A stretch of 64,000 nucleotides of DNA from Sphingomonas aliaeris (GTDB taxonomy: Bacteria; Pseudomonadota; Alphaproteobacteria; Sphingomonadales; Sphingomonadaceae): positions 2,978,501-3,042,500 of the forward strand of contig NZ_CP061035.1 of assembly GCF_016743815.1 (NCBI RefSeq), given 5' to 3'. The position numbers and the translations under genes were made by a program. Below the pieces are notes generated by a model. It did not search any database. It worked only from the letters and a program-made list of their open reading frames with translations, and was not told the origin of the DNA. Below are positions 1-8,281 of the stretch, in pieces (the first letter of the stretch is position 1; every line of letters starts with the position of its first letter).

Positions 1-14
1 TCAGCGGCCTCAAT

Positions 15-350
15 ATGGACGCCGTGATGCCTAACCCGCCAGCACGCATCGGTGTGCGGGTCGGCGGCGGCAAATCCACCATCGATCTTAGCCGTCGGCA
101 GTTTCTCTCCTACCTGTTCGCCTATCTTGTTCTCCTGTCGTTTGGTCTCTGTGTCGTTTCCCTCGCGCTAGCGGCAGCAACGCCTACTCTACTGTCATGG
201 AAAGAGAGCCTCGTCGCGGACGGCTATGGGGGCGCATGGGCAATCGCTCGTGCGCTCGGTATCATTATCTATTCGGCGATCGCGAGTAGCGTGCTGGTTA
301 CCACGCTGCACGGGATGTTCTTTTTGACAGAGCGCATTCACCAGCCTTGA
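15..350 (+). CDS. small membrane protein, unrecognised
   Basis: I do not recognise this 111-residue protein. It has a short polar, basic N-terminus and two long hydrophobic stretches (about residues 30-55 and 80-100), so it is probably a two-pass inner-membrane protein. No enzymatic motif is visible. A second in-frame ATG at 27 is an equally possible start. It lies on the island side of the tRNA-Tyr integrase and is followed after 9 bp by the HIRAN gene on the same strand, so the two may be co-transcribed. Confidence 0.5.
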   Translation: MDAVMPNPPARIGVRVGGGKSTIDLSRRQFLSYLFAYLVLLSFGLCVVSLALAAATPTLLSWKESLVADGYGGAWAIARALGIIIYSAIASSVLVTTLHGMFFLTERIHQP

Positions 351-359
351 GCAAATCGG

Positions 360-756
360 ATGGACGATCGCGAACTGAGCCTTGCCGTGGTCGGCATCAA
401 CTACGAGAATGCGGACGGTGGCAACCGGCGGTTCGAGGTCGAGCTATGCGCTCCCGGCGATCCGATCCACCTGCACCGCGAGCCGAAGAACAAGCATGAC
501 GACAACGCGGTGGCGGTCTTCACCGAGCGCGGCGTCCAGATTGGCTACCTGACCGCGGAGCGCGCGCCTTGGATCGGATCGAAGCTGGCGGCCGGCGAAG
601 AGTTCGTCGCGGTGTTTCAGGGGCTAACCGCCGCCGCCTATGTCCGCATCAGGTTCGGCGGCGGTGCCCCTACCCTACCCGTCCAGCGCGAGCAGCCGCC
701 GGCCTGGACGGACGGGTTCTACCCCCGACCCGGAAGGGTCGGAGTGGGGGGCATGA
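360..756 (+). CDS. HIRAN-domain protein, probably frameshifted at its C-terminus
   Basis: Stand-alone HIRAN-like protein. The signature EPKNKHDDNAVAVF is at residues 41-54, followed by IGYL at 61-64; in larger proteins this fold binds DNA ends. As read, the frame stays open to position 836 but becomes arginine-rich nonsense after residue 122 and runs 78 bp into the convergent gene. Removing one base from the C5 run at 722-726 gives the natural-looking end YPDPEGSEWGA with a stop at 754-756, three bases short of the neighbour's stop. I therefore give the corrected end. The DNA-binding role is family knowledge; the frameshift is inferred from sequence. Confidence 0.6.
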
Positions 757-758
757 TT

Positions 759-1001
759 TTAGAACCGTGGCATCGAGGGCGCCACCGCGCCGAAGATCGA
801 GATCGAATACAGAATCATCCCGTCCTCGGTAGTTAGCTCGACAGAGATATCCGTATCGAAGACGTCTATGTCGCGCTCTTTAAGCATCTCGCCCGCAAAC
901 TGCTTTAGCGTCTCGCCAGCTTGCTTGTGATTCGGCATCTCAAATACAGCGCCGGATGTCGGCACTCCGTTCTCGACGGTGATGAACTGATAGTTTGGCA
1001 T
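759..1001 (-). CDS. small protein, DUF6894-like
   Basis: An 80-residue protein beginning MPNYQFITVENG. Its pattern (aromatic beta-strand start, a central helix with KQAGETLKQFAGEML, then a strand ending DGMILYSISIFGA) resembles the short DUF6894-type proteins common in alphaproteobacteria, whose function is unknown. It is convergent with the HIRAN gene and lies between that gene and the integrase, so it is part of the island cargo. The family assignment is by eye and tentative; the reading frame itself looks convincing. Confidence 0.5.
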   Translation of the reverse strand: MPNYQFITVENGVPTSGAVFEMPNHKQAGETLKQFAGEMLKERDIDVFDTDISVELTTEDGMILYSISIFGAVAPSMPRF

Positions 1002-1065
1002 CCCCGGAAAATACTGCGATTATCGGACCCTACCATAACCTATTATAACTGCCGGAAAAACCGCT

Positions 1066-2337
1066 TCAATTTCGCTTGCCGTCGAGCAGGCTTACCGCAG
1101 GCGGTGCATCGTTCAGGATCAAGTTGGCCCAGACCTGCGCCAGCTCGCGACGACGCTCCATATGAGCCGCCCGGTTGTAGGCACCCTCGACCTTATCTTC
1201 GGCAACGTGCGCCAGCATCAGGTTGATGACTTCCCGGTCGTCGGGACGGCCTTCGCGGCGACGCCATTCGTTCATCACCGACGAGAACGACGATCGCCAG
1301 CCATGCGCGCAATGCCGGTGCTTATAGATGGCACCGTTCGCGCGGATGATCAGCGCACGGACGGCGTTCTCGGACATCGGCCGGTGGGCGTGGCGATCGT
1401 TCGGAAAGAGGAACGGCAGGTGCCCCGTCAGGGGGCGCACGGCTTCGATTGCCTCGACCGCCTGCCGGGAAAGCGGCACGATATGTTCGAACTCGATATC
1501 GTCCTTCAGACGGAGGGCCAGCTTCATCGTGCCCGGCGGAACGCGCCAGATCGGGTTCTCGCTTTCCAGCCCCTCCAGTTCGGTCCATCGGCAATGCCGC
1601 TGCACGGCCGATCGGACGGCGGTCAGCGCGATCAGCCGGTTCGCCAGCTTCGTGATGGGGCTGGCGTTCTCAGCTTCGACGTCTGCGATCAACTGGCGGC
1701 ATTCGACCAGGTTGGTCAGCGCCGGCTGCTTCGTCGCCTTCGGCTTCGGCTTCAGGAGCGACTTGACCACCGCGGCCGGATCGCCGGACCGCATCCCGCC
1801 CGCCGCCGCATAGGCGAACACGTCGGACGCGCGCTGGCGGATACGGTGTGCAGTCTCGATCGCCCCGCGCCGCTCGACCTTCCGCAACGCCTCCAGAAGC
1901 AACGCCTCCGTGATATCCTTGATCGGCATCGCGCCGATCGACGGGAAGAGATCGTTCTCGAGGCTGACGATCACGTTGCCAGCGTGCACAGCACTCCATC
2001 GCGGCCTGTTCAGTTCGTGCCACGCACGTGCGCAGGCTTCGAATGTGTTCCAGGCGCCGAGCGTCCGCGCTGCCGCTTCCTGCTTTTTCTCAACGGCAGG
2101 ATCGCGACCGTCGCGCAGGATCGCCTTCGCCTTCTCTCGCTTCTCGCGCGCTTGGATCAGCGACACGTCGGGGTATATTCCGAACGTCAGCAGCTTCTCC
2201 TTCCCGGCGAACCGGTACTTCATGCGCCACGACCGATTCCCGGTGGTCGACACCAGTAGGAACAGCCCGCCGGCATCGGCCAGCTTGTAGGGCTTCTCGC
2301 CGCCCTTGGCCTTCTTCGCTTGCGTATCCGTCAGCAT
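1066..2337 (-). CDS. P4-type tyrosine recombinase / integrase
   Basis: Site-specific recombinase of about 423 residues, the usual size for the family. The N-terminal DUF4102-type arm-binding domain begins MLTDTQAKKAKGGEKPYKL; a central core-binding domain and the C-terminal catalytic domain follow. Visible active-site elements are the first Arg (TAVRSAVQRH), HGWR, the following LAH and the nucleophilic Tyr in EGAYNRA. The frame is open to 2448, but the residues upstream of the ATG at 2337 are not family-like, and GGGG lies just ahead of this ATG. The gene starts about 180 bp from the 3' end of tRNA-Tyr and reads away from it, the classic layout for an element integrated at a tRNA 3' end. Confidence 0.9.
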   Translation of the reverse strand: MLTDTQAKKAKGGEKPYKLADAGGLFLLVSTTGNRSWRMKYRFAGKEKLLTFGIYPDVSLIQAREKREKAKAILRDGRDPAVEKKQEAAARTLGAWNTFEACARAWHELNRPRWSAVHAGNVIVSLENDLFPSIGAMPIKDITEALLLEALRKVERRGAIETAHRIRQRASDVFAYAAAGGMRSGDPAAVVKSLLKPKPKATKQPALTNLVECRQLIADVEAENASPITKLANRLIALTAVRSAVQRHCRWTELEGLESENPIWRVPPGTMKLALRLKDDIEFEHIVPLSRQAVEAIEAVRPLTGHLPFLFPNDRHAHRPMSENAVRALIIRANGAIYKHRHCAHGWRSSFSSVMNEWRRREGRPDDREVINLMLAHVAEDKVEGAYNRAAHMERRRELAQVWANLILNDAPPAVSLLDGKRN

Positions 2338-2339
2338 GC

Positions 2340-2408
2340 TACCCCGCATGGGGGTATCCGCTACCCCCGGTCCTGAGCCTACCCCCGCCGATACCCCGAC
2401 AGGGGGTA
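2340..2408. promoter_or_regulatory. cluster of TACCCC/GGGGTA repeats upstream of integrase
   Basis: Two inverted repeats, TACCCC-N4-GGGGGTA, lie at 2340-2356 (spacer GCAT) and 2392-2408 (spacer GACA). Two single TACCCCC half-sites lie between them at 2362-2368 and 2380-2386, giving six half-sites in 69 bp. The array ends 2 bp before the integrase ATG, so it overlaps the leader. Likely roles are arm-type integrase or excisionase binding sites, or an autoregulatory operator. The repeats are seen directly; the role is inferred from position. Confidence 0.6.
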
Positions 2409-2514
2409 CGCTTGGGCCGGATCGTGTCGGACAATGCTGGACGATCAAACCCGCGCGTTTCTGCGGGTTATATAGACGTTCTCGAGCAATATCGGAAGCC
2501 GCCGGATGGAGCCT

Positions 2515-2600
2515 TGGTGGACAGGGCTGGATTCGAACCAGCGTACGCTTGCACGGGCAGATTTACAGTCTGCTGCCTTTAACCACTCGGCCACCTGTCC
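2515..2600 (-). tRNA. tRNA-Tyr (anticodon GTA)
   Basis: An 86-nt tRNA read on the minus strand. The acceptor stem GGACAGG (5' end at 2600) pairs with CCTGTCC, followed by the encoded ACCA at 2515-2518. The anticodon loop reads CTGTAAATC, anticodon GTA. The TPsiC arm is GGTTCGAATCC, and the long variable arm fits a class II tRNA such as Tyr. Its 3' end faces the integrase gene and is the presumed attachment site of the island to the left. No second copy of the 3' end was seen in the window, so the far attachment site probably lies beyond position 1. Confidence 0.95.
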
Positions 2601-2799
2601 AGTTGGGCCGCCAAAAAGCGAGGCGGTCCCCTGCCAAGACGGGGAGCCCCTGTCAACGTCCGTTCTGTGCGATCGGCGCTTTAACCGTGGGAAAGACGCG
2701 CCGTCCTTCCTTTCCCGCGGTCGAAAGCCTAAGGACGGCGATCCGACGGCCCGTATCCGCAGGCCGGTGACAGAACAGCATAGTTGAAGAGATCGATCG

Positions 2800-3549
2800 A
2801 TGGCCCGCAAAGGACACCGCCCCTCGCAAGCCGGCAATGGCCGCCCGCGTTTCTGGGGGCGGCATGCGGTCATCGCCGCGCTCGCCAATCCCGAACGCGT
2901 CGTACGCAAGATCTGGGCGACGCGCGAAGCGATGAGCCAGCTCGAAATCCCGCCCGTCGTGCCGATCGTCTTTGCCGACGTCGCGGATCTTGGTCGCATG
3001 GTGCCAGGCGACGCCCCGCATCAGGGGCTGGTGGCGGAAGTCGATCCGCTGGAGGATATCTGGCTGGGCGACCTGTTGCAGCAGGGCGCGGACGACAACC
3101 GGCCCCTGCTGGTGCTCGATCAGGTGACCGACCCGCACAATGTCGGCGCGATCCTGCGCTCGGCGGCGGCGTTCGACGCGCTTGGCATCATCACGCCGGA
3201 TCGCCACGCGCCGCCCGAATCCGGGACGATCGCACGGTCGGCCTCCGGCGCACTGGAAGTCGTGCCGTGGGTCCGCGTCGTCAATCTCGCCCGCGCGCTC
3301 GATGAGATTGCGGAAGCGGGCTATTGGCGCGTTGGCCTCGCTGGCGAAGCGACGCAGACGCTGGACAAGGCGATCGGTCAACAGGCGCGCATCGCTTTGG
3401 TGCTAGGCGCGGAAGGCGAAGGCATGCGGCACAACACCGCCGCGCATTGCGACGAACTCGCCAAGCTGCCGATCTCGCACAAGGTGGAGAGCCTCAACGT
3501 CTCGAACGCCGCCGCCATCGCACTGTATGCGGTGACGACGCGGGCGTGA
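2800..3549 (+). CDS. rlmB: 23S rRNA (guanosine-2'-O-)-methyltransferase RlmB
   Basis: SpoU/TrmH-family methyltransferase of 249 residues, normal for RlmB, which uses S-adenosylmethionine to methylate the 2'-OH of a guanosine in the 23S rRNA peptidyl-transferase region. The N-terminal L30e-like part has FWGRHAVIAAL. The catalytic part carries the three SPOUT motifs: DPHNVGAILRSAAAF (about 110-124), LVLGAEGEGM (about 197-206) and LNVSNAAAIALY near the C-terminus, which form the trefoil knot. The choice of RlmB over other TrmH paralogues rests on overall length and the N-terminal domain. Confidence 0.88.
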   Translation: MARKGHRPSQAGNGRPRFWGRHAVIAALANPERVVRKIWATREAMSQLEIPPVVPIVFADVADLGRMVPGDAPHQGLVAEVDPLEDIWLGDLLQQGADDNRPLLVLDQVTDPHNVGAILRSAAAFDALGIITPDRHAPPESGTIARSASGALEVVPWVRVVNLARALDEIAEAGYWRVGLAGEATQTLDKAIGQQARIALVLGAEGEGMRHNTAAHCDELAKLPISHKVESLNVSNAAAIALYAVTTRA

Positions 3550-3600
3550 AGATCCGGGGGTGACGGCGCGGGCGGGCCACGGGCCAACCCGCCCCCTCCG

Positions 3601-3918
3601 TCAGTCCTCCGCGGCGATCGTGACGCGCAGCCCGTCCAGATCGTCGGTCATCTGCACCTGGCACGACAGGCGCGAATTCGCGTCGCGCTCGCTGGACGAA
3701 TCGAGCAGATCATTCTCGTCTTCGCTCATCTTCGGCAGTTTGGCCGCAAATTCCGGGTCGATATGCACATGGCAGGTCGCGCAGGAACAGCACCCACCGC
3801 ACAGCGCCAGAATCTCGTCGATGCCGGCATCCCGGATCACTTCCATCACCGACAGGCCCGTCTGGCCATCGATCTCGCGTTCTTCACCTTCACGCGTCAC
3901 GACGATAAGCTTAGGCAT
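3601..3918 (-). CDS. adrenodoxin-type 2Fe-2S ferredoxin
   Basis: A 105-residue soluble electron carrier. The four cluster ligands fit the adrenodoxin pattern C-x5-C-x2-C...C: Cys40, Cys46, Cys49 and Cys86, within [15 protein letters not shown] and SCQVQ. The ATG at 3918 gives the canonical N-terminus MPKLIVVT; the open frame extends further upstream without family resemblance. Such ferredoxins pass electrons to cytochromes P450 or take part in Fe-S cluster assembly. No partner gene is adjacent, so the redox partner cannot be named. It is convergent with rlmB. Confidence 0.9.
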   Translation of the reverse strand: MPKLIVVTREGEEREIDGQTGLSVMEVIRDAGIDEILALCGGCCSCATCHVHIDPEFAAKLPKMSEDENDLLDSSSERDANSRLSCQVQMTDDLDGLRVTIAAED

Positions 3919-3987
3919 TCTAGTCTCCCGGCAACGTTTCTCCATCCGCCATGCCGTGCGATGCTGCACCGATCAAGGATATCCCGC

Positions 3988-4611
3988 ATGGGCCTGAACG
4001 CCGAACAGTTGCGAACGTCGATCGACGCCTTGTGCGCCGCCGAACCCGCCTTCGCCGCCGCGCTGGCACGCGTCGGATATCCGCTGCCGCGCATCAATCC
4101 GCGCGGCTTCGCCACCTTGCTGCGCACGATCCTGGGGCAGCAGGTCAGCACGCAATCGGCGCAGGCGGTGTGGAACAAGCTGGAAGGCATCGCCGGCGAC
4201 CTGACCGATCCCGCCAGCATCGCGCAGCTCAGCGACGAACAACTCCGCGCCGCCGGTCTCTCGCGACAAAAGGCAGGCTATGCCCGCAGTCTGGCGGACG
4301 AAGTGACGAGCGGCCGGCTCGATCTCGCCAATCTCCCGCAGGACGACGAGGACGCAATCAAGGCACTGGTCGCGGTCAAGGGCATCGGGCGCTGGTCGGC
4401 GGAAGTGTATCTGCTCTTCGCCGAAGGCCGTCCGGATATCTGGCCCGCGGGCGACCTCGCCGTGCAGATCGAGATCGGGCGCATCCTGGGCCATGACGTA
4501 CGGCCATCGGAAAAATTGACCCGCGAGGTGGCGGAGGCGTGGCGTCCGCATCGCGGGGCGGCGGCGGTGTTCACGTGGCACCATTATGGCAGCGACATGA
4601 AGGTGATCTGA
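3988..4611 (+). CDS. DNA-3-methyladenine glycosylase, AlkA/HhH-GPD family
   Basis: Base-excision repair glycosylase of 207 residues, comprising the catalytic HhH-GPD domain without the extra N-terminal domain of E. coli AlkA. The helix-hairpin-helix motif is LVAVKGIGRWSAEV (about 128-141), and the catalytic aspartate is Asp156 in PAGDLAVQ. The conserved LLRTILGQQVSTQSA segment is at about 44-58. The frame is open upstream to 3763, but similarity starts at MGLNAEQL, so the ATG at 3988 is chosen. It is divergent from the ferredoxin gene across a 69-bp gap. Substrates are probably alkylated purines, by family. Confidence 0.85.
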   Translation: MGLNAEQLRTSIDALCAAEPAFAAALARVGYPLPRINPRGFATLLRTILGQQVSTQSAQAVWNKLEGIAGDLTDPASIAQLSDEQLRAAGLSRQKAGYARSLADEVTSGRLDLANLPQDDEDAIKALVAVKGIGRWSAEVYLLFAEGRPDIWPAGDLAVQIEIGRILGHDVRPSEKLTREVAEAWRPHRGAAAVFTWHHYGSDMKVI

Positions 4612-4640
4612 CCGATCCGCCCTCCGACCCTGAGCCCTCT

Positions 4641-5060
4641 TCAGTCCGCCTTGGGCCAGCGTTGCGTCTTGCAGATGATAAAGAAGCAGCCGCGGATCTT
4701 CAACGCGCCGTCGGGATAGCGGTCGAGCGTCGCCGTATAGGTGTCGCCCGACTGCGGATCGTAGAGATTGCCGTGCCACTTCTCACCCCCATCGGTGAAG
4801 TTCAGCAGCAGCGGCAGGCCGACCAGCGGGCGGTGACGCTGCTTCGGATCGTTGTTCCGCTCGTCGACCGTCTTGCCGTAATCGGCGGCCGGCAGCAGCT
4901 TGATGATACGGCCGCACATCATCCCGTGTCCGCACGGTTCGATCTGGATCATCGCCTTCTTGTTCTGGGTGATCCACCGCCCGGCGACCGGCTGCGCGGC
5001 CTGCGCTGCCGGGACGAGCGCGACCGACGACAAGGCTATCGCACTGACCAATCTGCGCAT
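4641..5060 (-). CDS. DUF2147 secreted protein
   Basis: A 139-residue exported protein. A signal peptide (MRRLVSAIALSSVALVPAAQA) is followed by a compact domain starting GRWITQNKKAMIQIEPCG, with conserved G-R-I-I and a C-terminal LKIRGCFFIICKTQRW segment, typical of DUF2147. Four cysteines suggest two disulfides in the periplasm. Function is unknown for the family. The ATG at 5060 is chosen because it begins the signal peptide. It is convergent with the glycosylase gene. Confidence 0.8.
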   Translation of the reverse strand: MRRLVSAIALSSVALVPAAQAAQPVAGRWITQNKKAMIQIEPCGHGMMCGRIIKLLPAADYGKTVDERNNDPKQRHRPLVGLPLLLNFTDGGEKWHGNLYDPQSGDTYTATLDRYPDGALKIRGCFFIICKTQRWPKAD

Positions 5061-5197
5061 CGAACTTCCCCAAAACGCCGCACCCCGCAGCGGCGCAGCC
5101 GATCCCTGGCAGCGCATGATGGCGAAATAACGACACTTTCGCGCGCGACTGCGGTTCGCGATTGACGGCACGGGATGGTTACGAGAGGGGAAAGGCG

Positions 5198-6538
5198 ATG
5201 TCTCCGCCGCCAACCGCCTCAGATTACATGGATCCGCAAGGTCACCGCCCCTCGCTTGCCGAAAGCTATCGATCGGTGCGCGTGCCGACCGGCAAGGGAC
5301 GGTTCTGGGGCAAGATCGGTGCGTTTGCCGGCCCCGGCTATATGGTCGCGGTCGGCTATATGGATCCGGGCAACTGGGCGACCGACCTCGCGGGGGGATC
5401 GGCATTCGGATACACATTACTGTCGGTCATCCTGATTTCGAACATCATGGCGATGGTGCTGCAATCCTTGTCCGCGAAACTCGGCATCGTCACCGGACAC
5501 GATCTCGCACAGGCGTGCCGTCGCAATTACAGCCGTCCGGTCAATTTCATGCTGTGGCTGCTATGCGAACTGGCGATCATCGCCTGCGATCTCGCCGAAG
5601 TGCTCGGCACCGCGATCGCGTTGCAATTGCTGTTCGGCATGCCGCTGATCGCCGGCGTGTGCCTGACCGCGTTCGACGTCATGCTGATCCTCGCGCTGCA
5701 ACGCTTCGGCTTCCGCAAGCTGGAAGCGTTCATCGTCGCATTGCTGATCGTCATTGCAGGCTGCTTCGCATTCGAACTCGCCATCGCACAGCCCAGCATC
5801 GCCGGGATTGCCGCCGGGCTGATCCCGCGCGCCGAGATCGTCACCAATCCGGCCATGCTGTACATCGCGATCGGAATACTCGGCGCGACGGTGATGCCGC
5901 ATAACCTGTATCTTCATTCCTCGATCGTGCAGACGCGCGCCTTCGACCGGGACGAAGCGGGCAAGCGCGACGCCGTGCGCCATGCGACGATCGACAGCAC
6001 CGTGGCCCTGTTCCTCGCTCTGTTCATCAATGCGGCGATCCTGATCCTCGCCGCTGCCGCCTTCCATGTGAACGGCCGGACCGATGTCGCGGAGATCGAT
6101 CAGGCGTATCGGCTCCTTTCGCCCACGCTCGGCGCAGGAATGGCCAGCGTGGTCTTCGCAATCGCATTGCTCGCATCGGGCCAGAATTCGACCGTGACGG
6201 GAACGCTGGCGGGTCAGATCGTCGCGGAAGGGTTCCTCAACCTGCGCCTGCCTCTGTGGCTGCGGCGGATGGTCACGCGGTTGCTGGCGATCATTCCCGC
6301 CGTGATCGTCGTCGGCATGAAAGGCGCGGAAGGCGCGACCGAATTGCTGGTGCTGAGCCAGGTCGTGCTGAGCCTGCAATTGCCCTTCGCGATCGTGCCG
6401 CTGGTCCGCTTCACGGGCGACCGCGGGCAGATGGGCGTTTTCGCCAATCCGTGGTGGCTGAAGATCGCCGCCTGTGTGATCGCCGCGATCGTCATCGTGC
6501 TGAACGTCAAACTGCTGATCGGGTTCTTCTTTTCCTGA
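5198..6538 (+). CDS. mntH: Nramp-family divalent metal transporter (MntH-like)
   Basis: Proton-coupled Mn2+/Fe2+ importer, about 446 residues, inner membrane, around 11 transmembrane helices. The metal-site motif [13 protein letters not shown] in the first helix and [10 protein letters not shown] in the sixth are intact. A purine-rich Shine-Dalgarno stretch (GAGAGGGGAAAGG) precedes the ATG at 5198, favouring it over the upstream in-frame ATG at 5162. It is divergent from the DUF2147 gene. Mn specificity is inferred from MntH homology; no MntR or Fur site was identified. Confidence 0.88.
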   Translation: MSPPPTASDYMDPQGHRPSLAESYRSVRVPTGKGRFWGKIGAFAGPGYMVAVGYMDPGNWATDLAGGSAFGYTLLSVILISNIMAMVLQSLSAKLGIVTGHDLAQACRRNYSRPVNFMLWLLCELAIIACDLAEVLGTAIALQLLFGMPLIAGVCLTAFDVMLILALQRFGFRKLEAFIVALLIVIAGCFAFELAIAQPSIAGIAAGLIPRAEIVTNPAMLYIAIGILGATVMPHNLYLHSSIVQTRAFDRDEAGKRDAVRHATIDSTVALFLALFINAAILILAAAAFHVNGRTDVAEIDQAYRLLSPTLGAGMASVVFAIALLASGQNSTVTGTLAGQIVAEGFLNLRLPLWLRRMVTRLLAIIPAVIVVGMKGAEGATELLVLSQVVLSLQLPFAIVPLVRFTGDRGQMGVFANPWWLKIAACVIAAIVIVLNVKLLIGFFFS

Positions 6539-6596
6539 TCGGAGGCTTAATAGCAGGATGCCTTAAGGTCGGTCCACTTCCAGGTCGTGAACCCAT

Positions 6597-6650
6597 AAAA
6601 GCGAACGACCGTTTGCGCCCAATAGCGGACATCGCGAAAGTCGCTTAGCC
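6597..6650 (+). repeat. interspersed repeat, copy A
   Basis: Core AAAGCGAACGACC then TTTGCGCCCAATAGCGGACAT aligns with copies B, C and D (7204, 7741, 8164) with one gap. The whole mntH-to-orphan gap (6539-6657) is otherwise without a gene. Confidence 0.55.
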
Positions 6651-6657
6651 TGCACGA

Positions 6658-7152
6658 ATGGACGACCCGAGGAACTGGCTGGACGAGATCGTGATCGTCA
6701 ACGAGAGCAAGGAGGAGCGGCTTCCCGGCGACGTCTCGCTCTACCGTAGCATCGGAGATGCTTGCGAAGCCCTCGAATACTGGTGGGTGAAGAATGGCGA
6801 AGGTCACGCCTTTACCGCGAGCGGCGTCCGGCTTGTGCTTACGGCTGAGGATAATGGCCTCGTGACAGTCGCCTCTCGGGAGGAATGTGCCGAAGGCCCC
6901 GCCATTGTTGTGACTTGGTTGATGTCGCTCGCGGAAACCGCTCTGGAGGCTCGTAAGCGCGTGGCACAGGATGGGCGGGCGATTTTAAGCGCGGCGGAAG
7001 AGGCGGGTTCACTGCCGACCACCGTCGACGGACTTATCGCTTACATCGGGTTGCCCTGGACTGCCCCACGCGACTGGTTTGTGCCGGGCTGCTTAGCACT
7101 TCTCGCGGCAACCGCGCTGCTTCTCGCGGCGATCCTCATTAAGGCGTTCTAG
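6658..7152 (+). CDS. hypothetical protein with C-terminal membrane anchor
   Basis: Unrecognised 164-residue protein. The N-terminal 130 residues are acidic and soluble-looking; residues about 144-162 (CLALLAATALLLAAILI) form a single transmembrane helix with only a short tail, so it is probably tail-anchored with the bulk in the cytoplasm. It is the first of four same-strand small genes separated by copies of one intergenic repeat. No Shine-Dalgarno sequence is evident. Confidence 0.5.
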   Translation: MDDPRNWLDEIVIVNESKEERLPGDVSLYRSIGDACEALEYWWVKNGEGHAFTASGVRLVLTAEDNGLVTVASREECAEGPAIVVTWLMSLAETALEARKRVAQDGRAILSAAEEAGSLPTTVDGLIAYIGLPWTAPRDWFVPGCLALLAATALLLAAILIKAF

Positions 7153-7203
7153 CGTCTGCTTGCCGCCACGATCGGACGTTTGGCGCGATCGAGGGCACTG
7201 CTT

Positions 7204-7239
7204 AAAGCGAACGGGCCGGAAACGCCCAATTGCGGTCGG
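7204..7239 (+). repeat. interspersed repeat, copy B
   Basis: AAAGCGAACGGGCCGGAAAC followed by GCCCAATTGCGGTCGG aligns without gaps to the core of copy D. It lies between two orphan genes on the same strand; only the core is conserved here. Confidence 0.5.
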
Positions 7240-7287
7240 CCACCGGATCCGCCACGTAATCGAGTCCACGGAGCAAAGGAGTGGTCG

Positions 7288-7710
7288 ATGCTGTGGGCGA
7301 TATTGTTTCAGTCGGTTCCTTTGGCGTCAGTCCCGCCATCTTTGCCAACAGTCAATGAGGGTTGGGTTTTTCCAACTGAAAGGTCGCTTCGAGTGTCGAG
7401 CGTGTGTCCGAAGGTCGGTCGTATATCGGCTAATTCTTTTGAAGATTCGACTAACAAATCTTTCACCGTTCAGGGCATGGGCCGCTCCAGTTCGCCCGCG
7501 GACCGGCAAGCAATAAAGAACATTCTTGCACCTTTGCAGGGCGTAGATTCGGTGGATGTCGGTTGCTGGGGGCACCAGGGAGGCCTAATCGTTGTTCGGG
7601 GACCCGGTTTGAAAGACGGCAGGGTGACTGAAATTCGCGTGGACTTTCTTTGGACAGAGATTGGCGCAACGCCGCTCGCGCCCGACGCGATATATCCTTC
7701 CGCTTACTAG
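7288..7710 (+). CDS. hypothetical secreted protein
   Basis: Unrecognised protein of about 140 residues. The ATG at 7288 follows an AAGGAG-like sequence and begins a signal-peptide-like segment (MLWAILFQSVPLASVPPSLP); upstream in-frame residues (back to 7180) are not hydrophobic, so this start is preferred. The mature part has two cysteines (CPK and GCWG contexts) and strand-like C-terminal sequence (GLIVVRGPG, TEIRVDFLW). It probably acts in the periplasm. It is the second gene of the repeat-separated orphan array. Confidence 0.5.
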   Translation: MLWAILFQSVPLASVPPSLPTVNEGWVFPTERSLRVSSVCPKVGRISANSFEDSTNKSFTVQGMGRSSSPADRQAIKNILAPLQGVDSVDVGCWGHQGGLIVVRGPGLKDGRVTEIRVDFLWTEIGATPLAPDAIYPSAY

Positions 7711-7740
7711 TCAGCACAGGACAAAGTGATCGACGAATAT

Positions 7741-7825
7741 CCACCACAATCGGCCAGTCAGCTTTACCGATCGTGATCCCGAAGGCGGAAAGGCCGTCAG
7801 CGCTCAATTGCGGACATTAGGTAAG
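7741..7825 (+). repeat. interspersed repeat, copy C (long form)
   Basis: Begins CCACCACAATCGG and ends CAATTGCGGACATTAGG. It aligns gaplessly with copy D over about 79 bp, identical at the first 13 positions and at most of the GAT(C)G, TCCCGAA and core blocks. It fills most of the gap between the genes at 7288 and 7834. Confidence 0.65.
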
Positions 7826-7833
7826 ATGGCCTA

Positions 7834-8136
7834 TTGAAGCCCATGATCTGGTGGGACTGGACGGGTTCAAAGAGGCTTGCGCTCTTAGCAGCAATGCTCG
7901 CGGTGGCTGCGTTCCCGTGGGTAGTCCTCGGTTGGCTTCCGCATGAATGGCGGGCGTTCATTGGGGGAACCGCCTTCCTGATGTTGCAGCTGATGTTTGG
8001 TTGGTTTCTGTTTGTTGGTCTGTTCACGGGACGGATACCGGCTCGCGGTGGATCGGAAAGTCGCATTGTCACGCCAGTATGGTTTTGGGGCGTGGCCGCA
8101 ACCTACGCGGTCATCTTAATCTTTTTGTATTCATGA
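7834..8136 (+). CDS. small multi-pass membrane protein, unrecognised
   Basis: A 100-residue protein with three or four hydrophobic helices (about residues 14-34, 41-65 and 80-99) separated by short loops, including a basic loop GRIPARGGSESR. No known motif. Third gene in the repeat-separated array, same strand as the others. The upstream and downstream gaps are almost wholly occupied by copies C and D of the intergenic repeat. Confidence 0.5.
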   Translation: MKPMIWWDWTGSKRLALLAAMLAVAAFPWVVLGWLPHEWRAFIGGTAFLMLQLMFGWFLFVGLFTGRIPARGGSESRIVTPVWFWGVAATYAVILIFLYS

Positions 8137-8163
8137 TCGTCTCCATCGTCGCCTATTGACCGC

Positions 8164-8249
8164 TAACCACCACAATCGGACGCTCCGTGTGGTTGATCGC
8201 ACTCCCGAAAGCGGACATTCCGCTAACGCCCAGTTGCAGACATCCGCTG
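8164..8249 (+). repeat. interspersed repeat, copy D (long form)
   Basis: Starts TAACCACCACAATCGG and contains a perfect small hairpin GCGGA-CAT-TCCGC, ending CAGTTGCAGACATCCGCTG. It is the best-preserved copy and the reference for alignment. A shorter piece with the same opening (CTAACCACCAAAACACGACATTCG) occurs at about 8772-8797, after the fourth orphan gene. Confidence 0.65.
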
Positions 8250-8281
8250 CAGAGGGCATCCCTAAGCGGAGGAGCCGATGT

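Noticed and set aside
1162..2259. Long plus-strand frame opposite the integrase
   Set aside because: Antisense shadow; the minus strand has the integrase catalytic residues.
6541..8250. Integron attC sites between the orphan genes
   Set aside because: Copies do not show the paired RYYYAAC/GTTRRRY ends and no integron integrase is present; kept only as an unclassified repeat.
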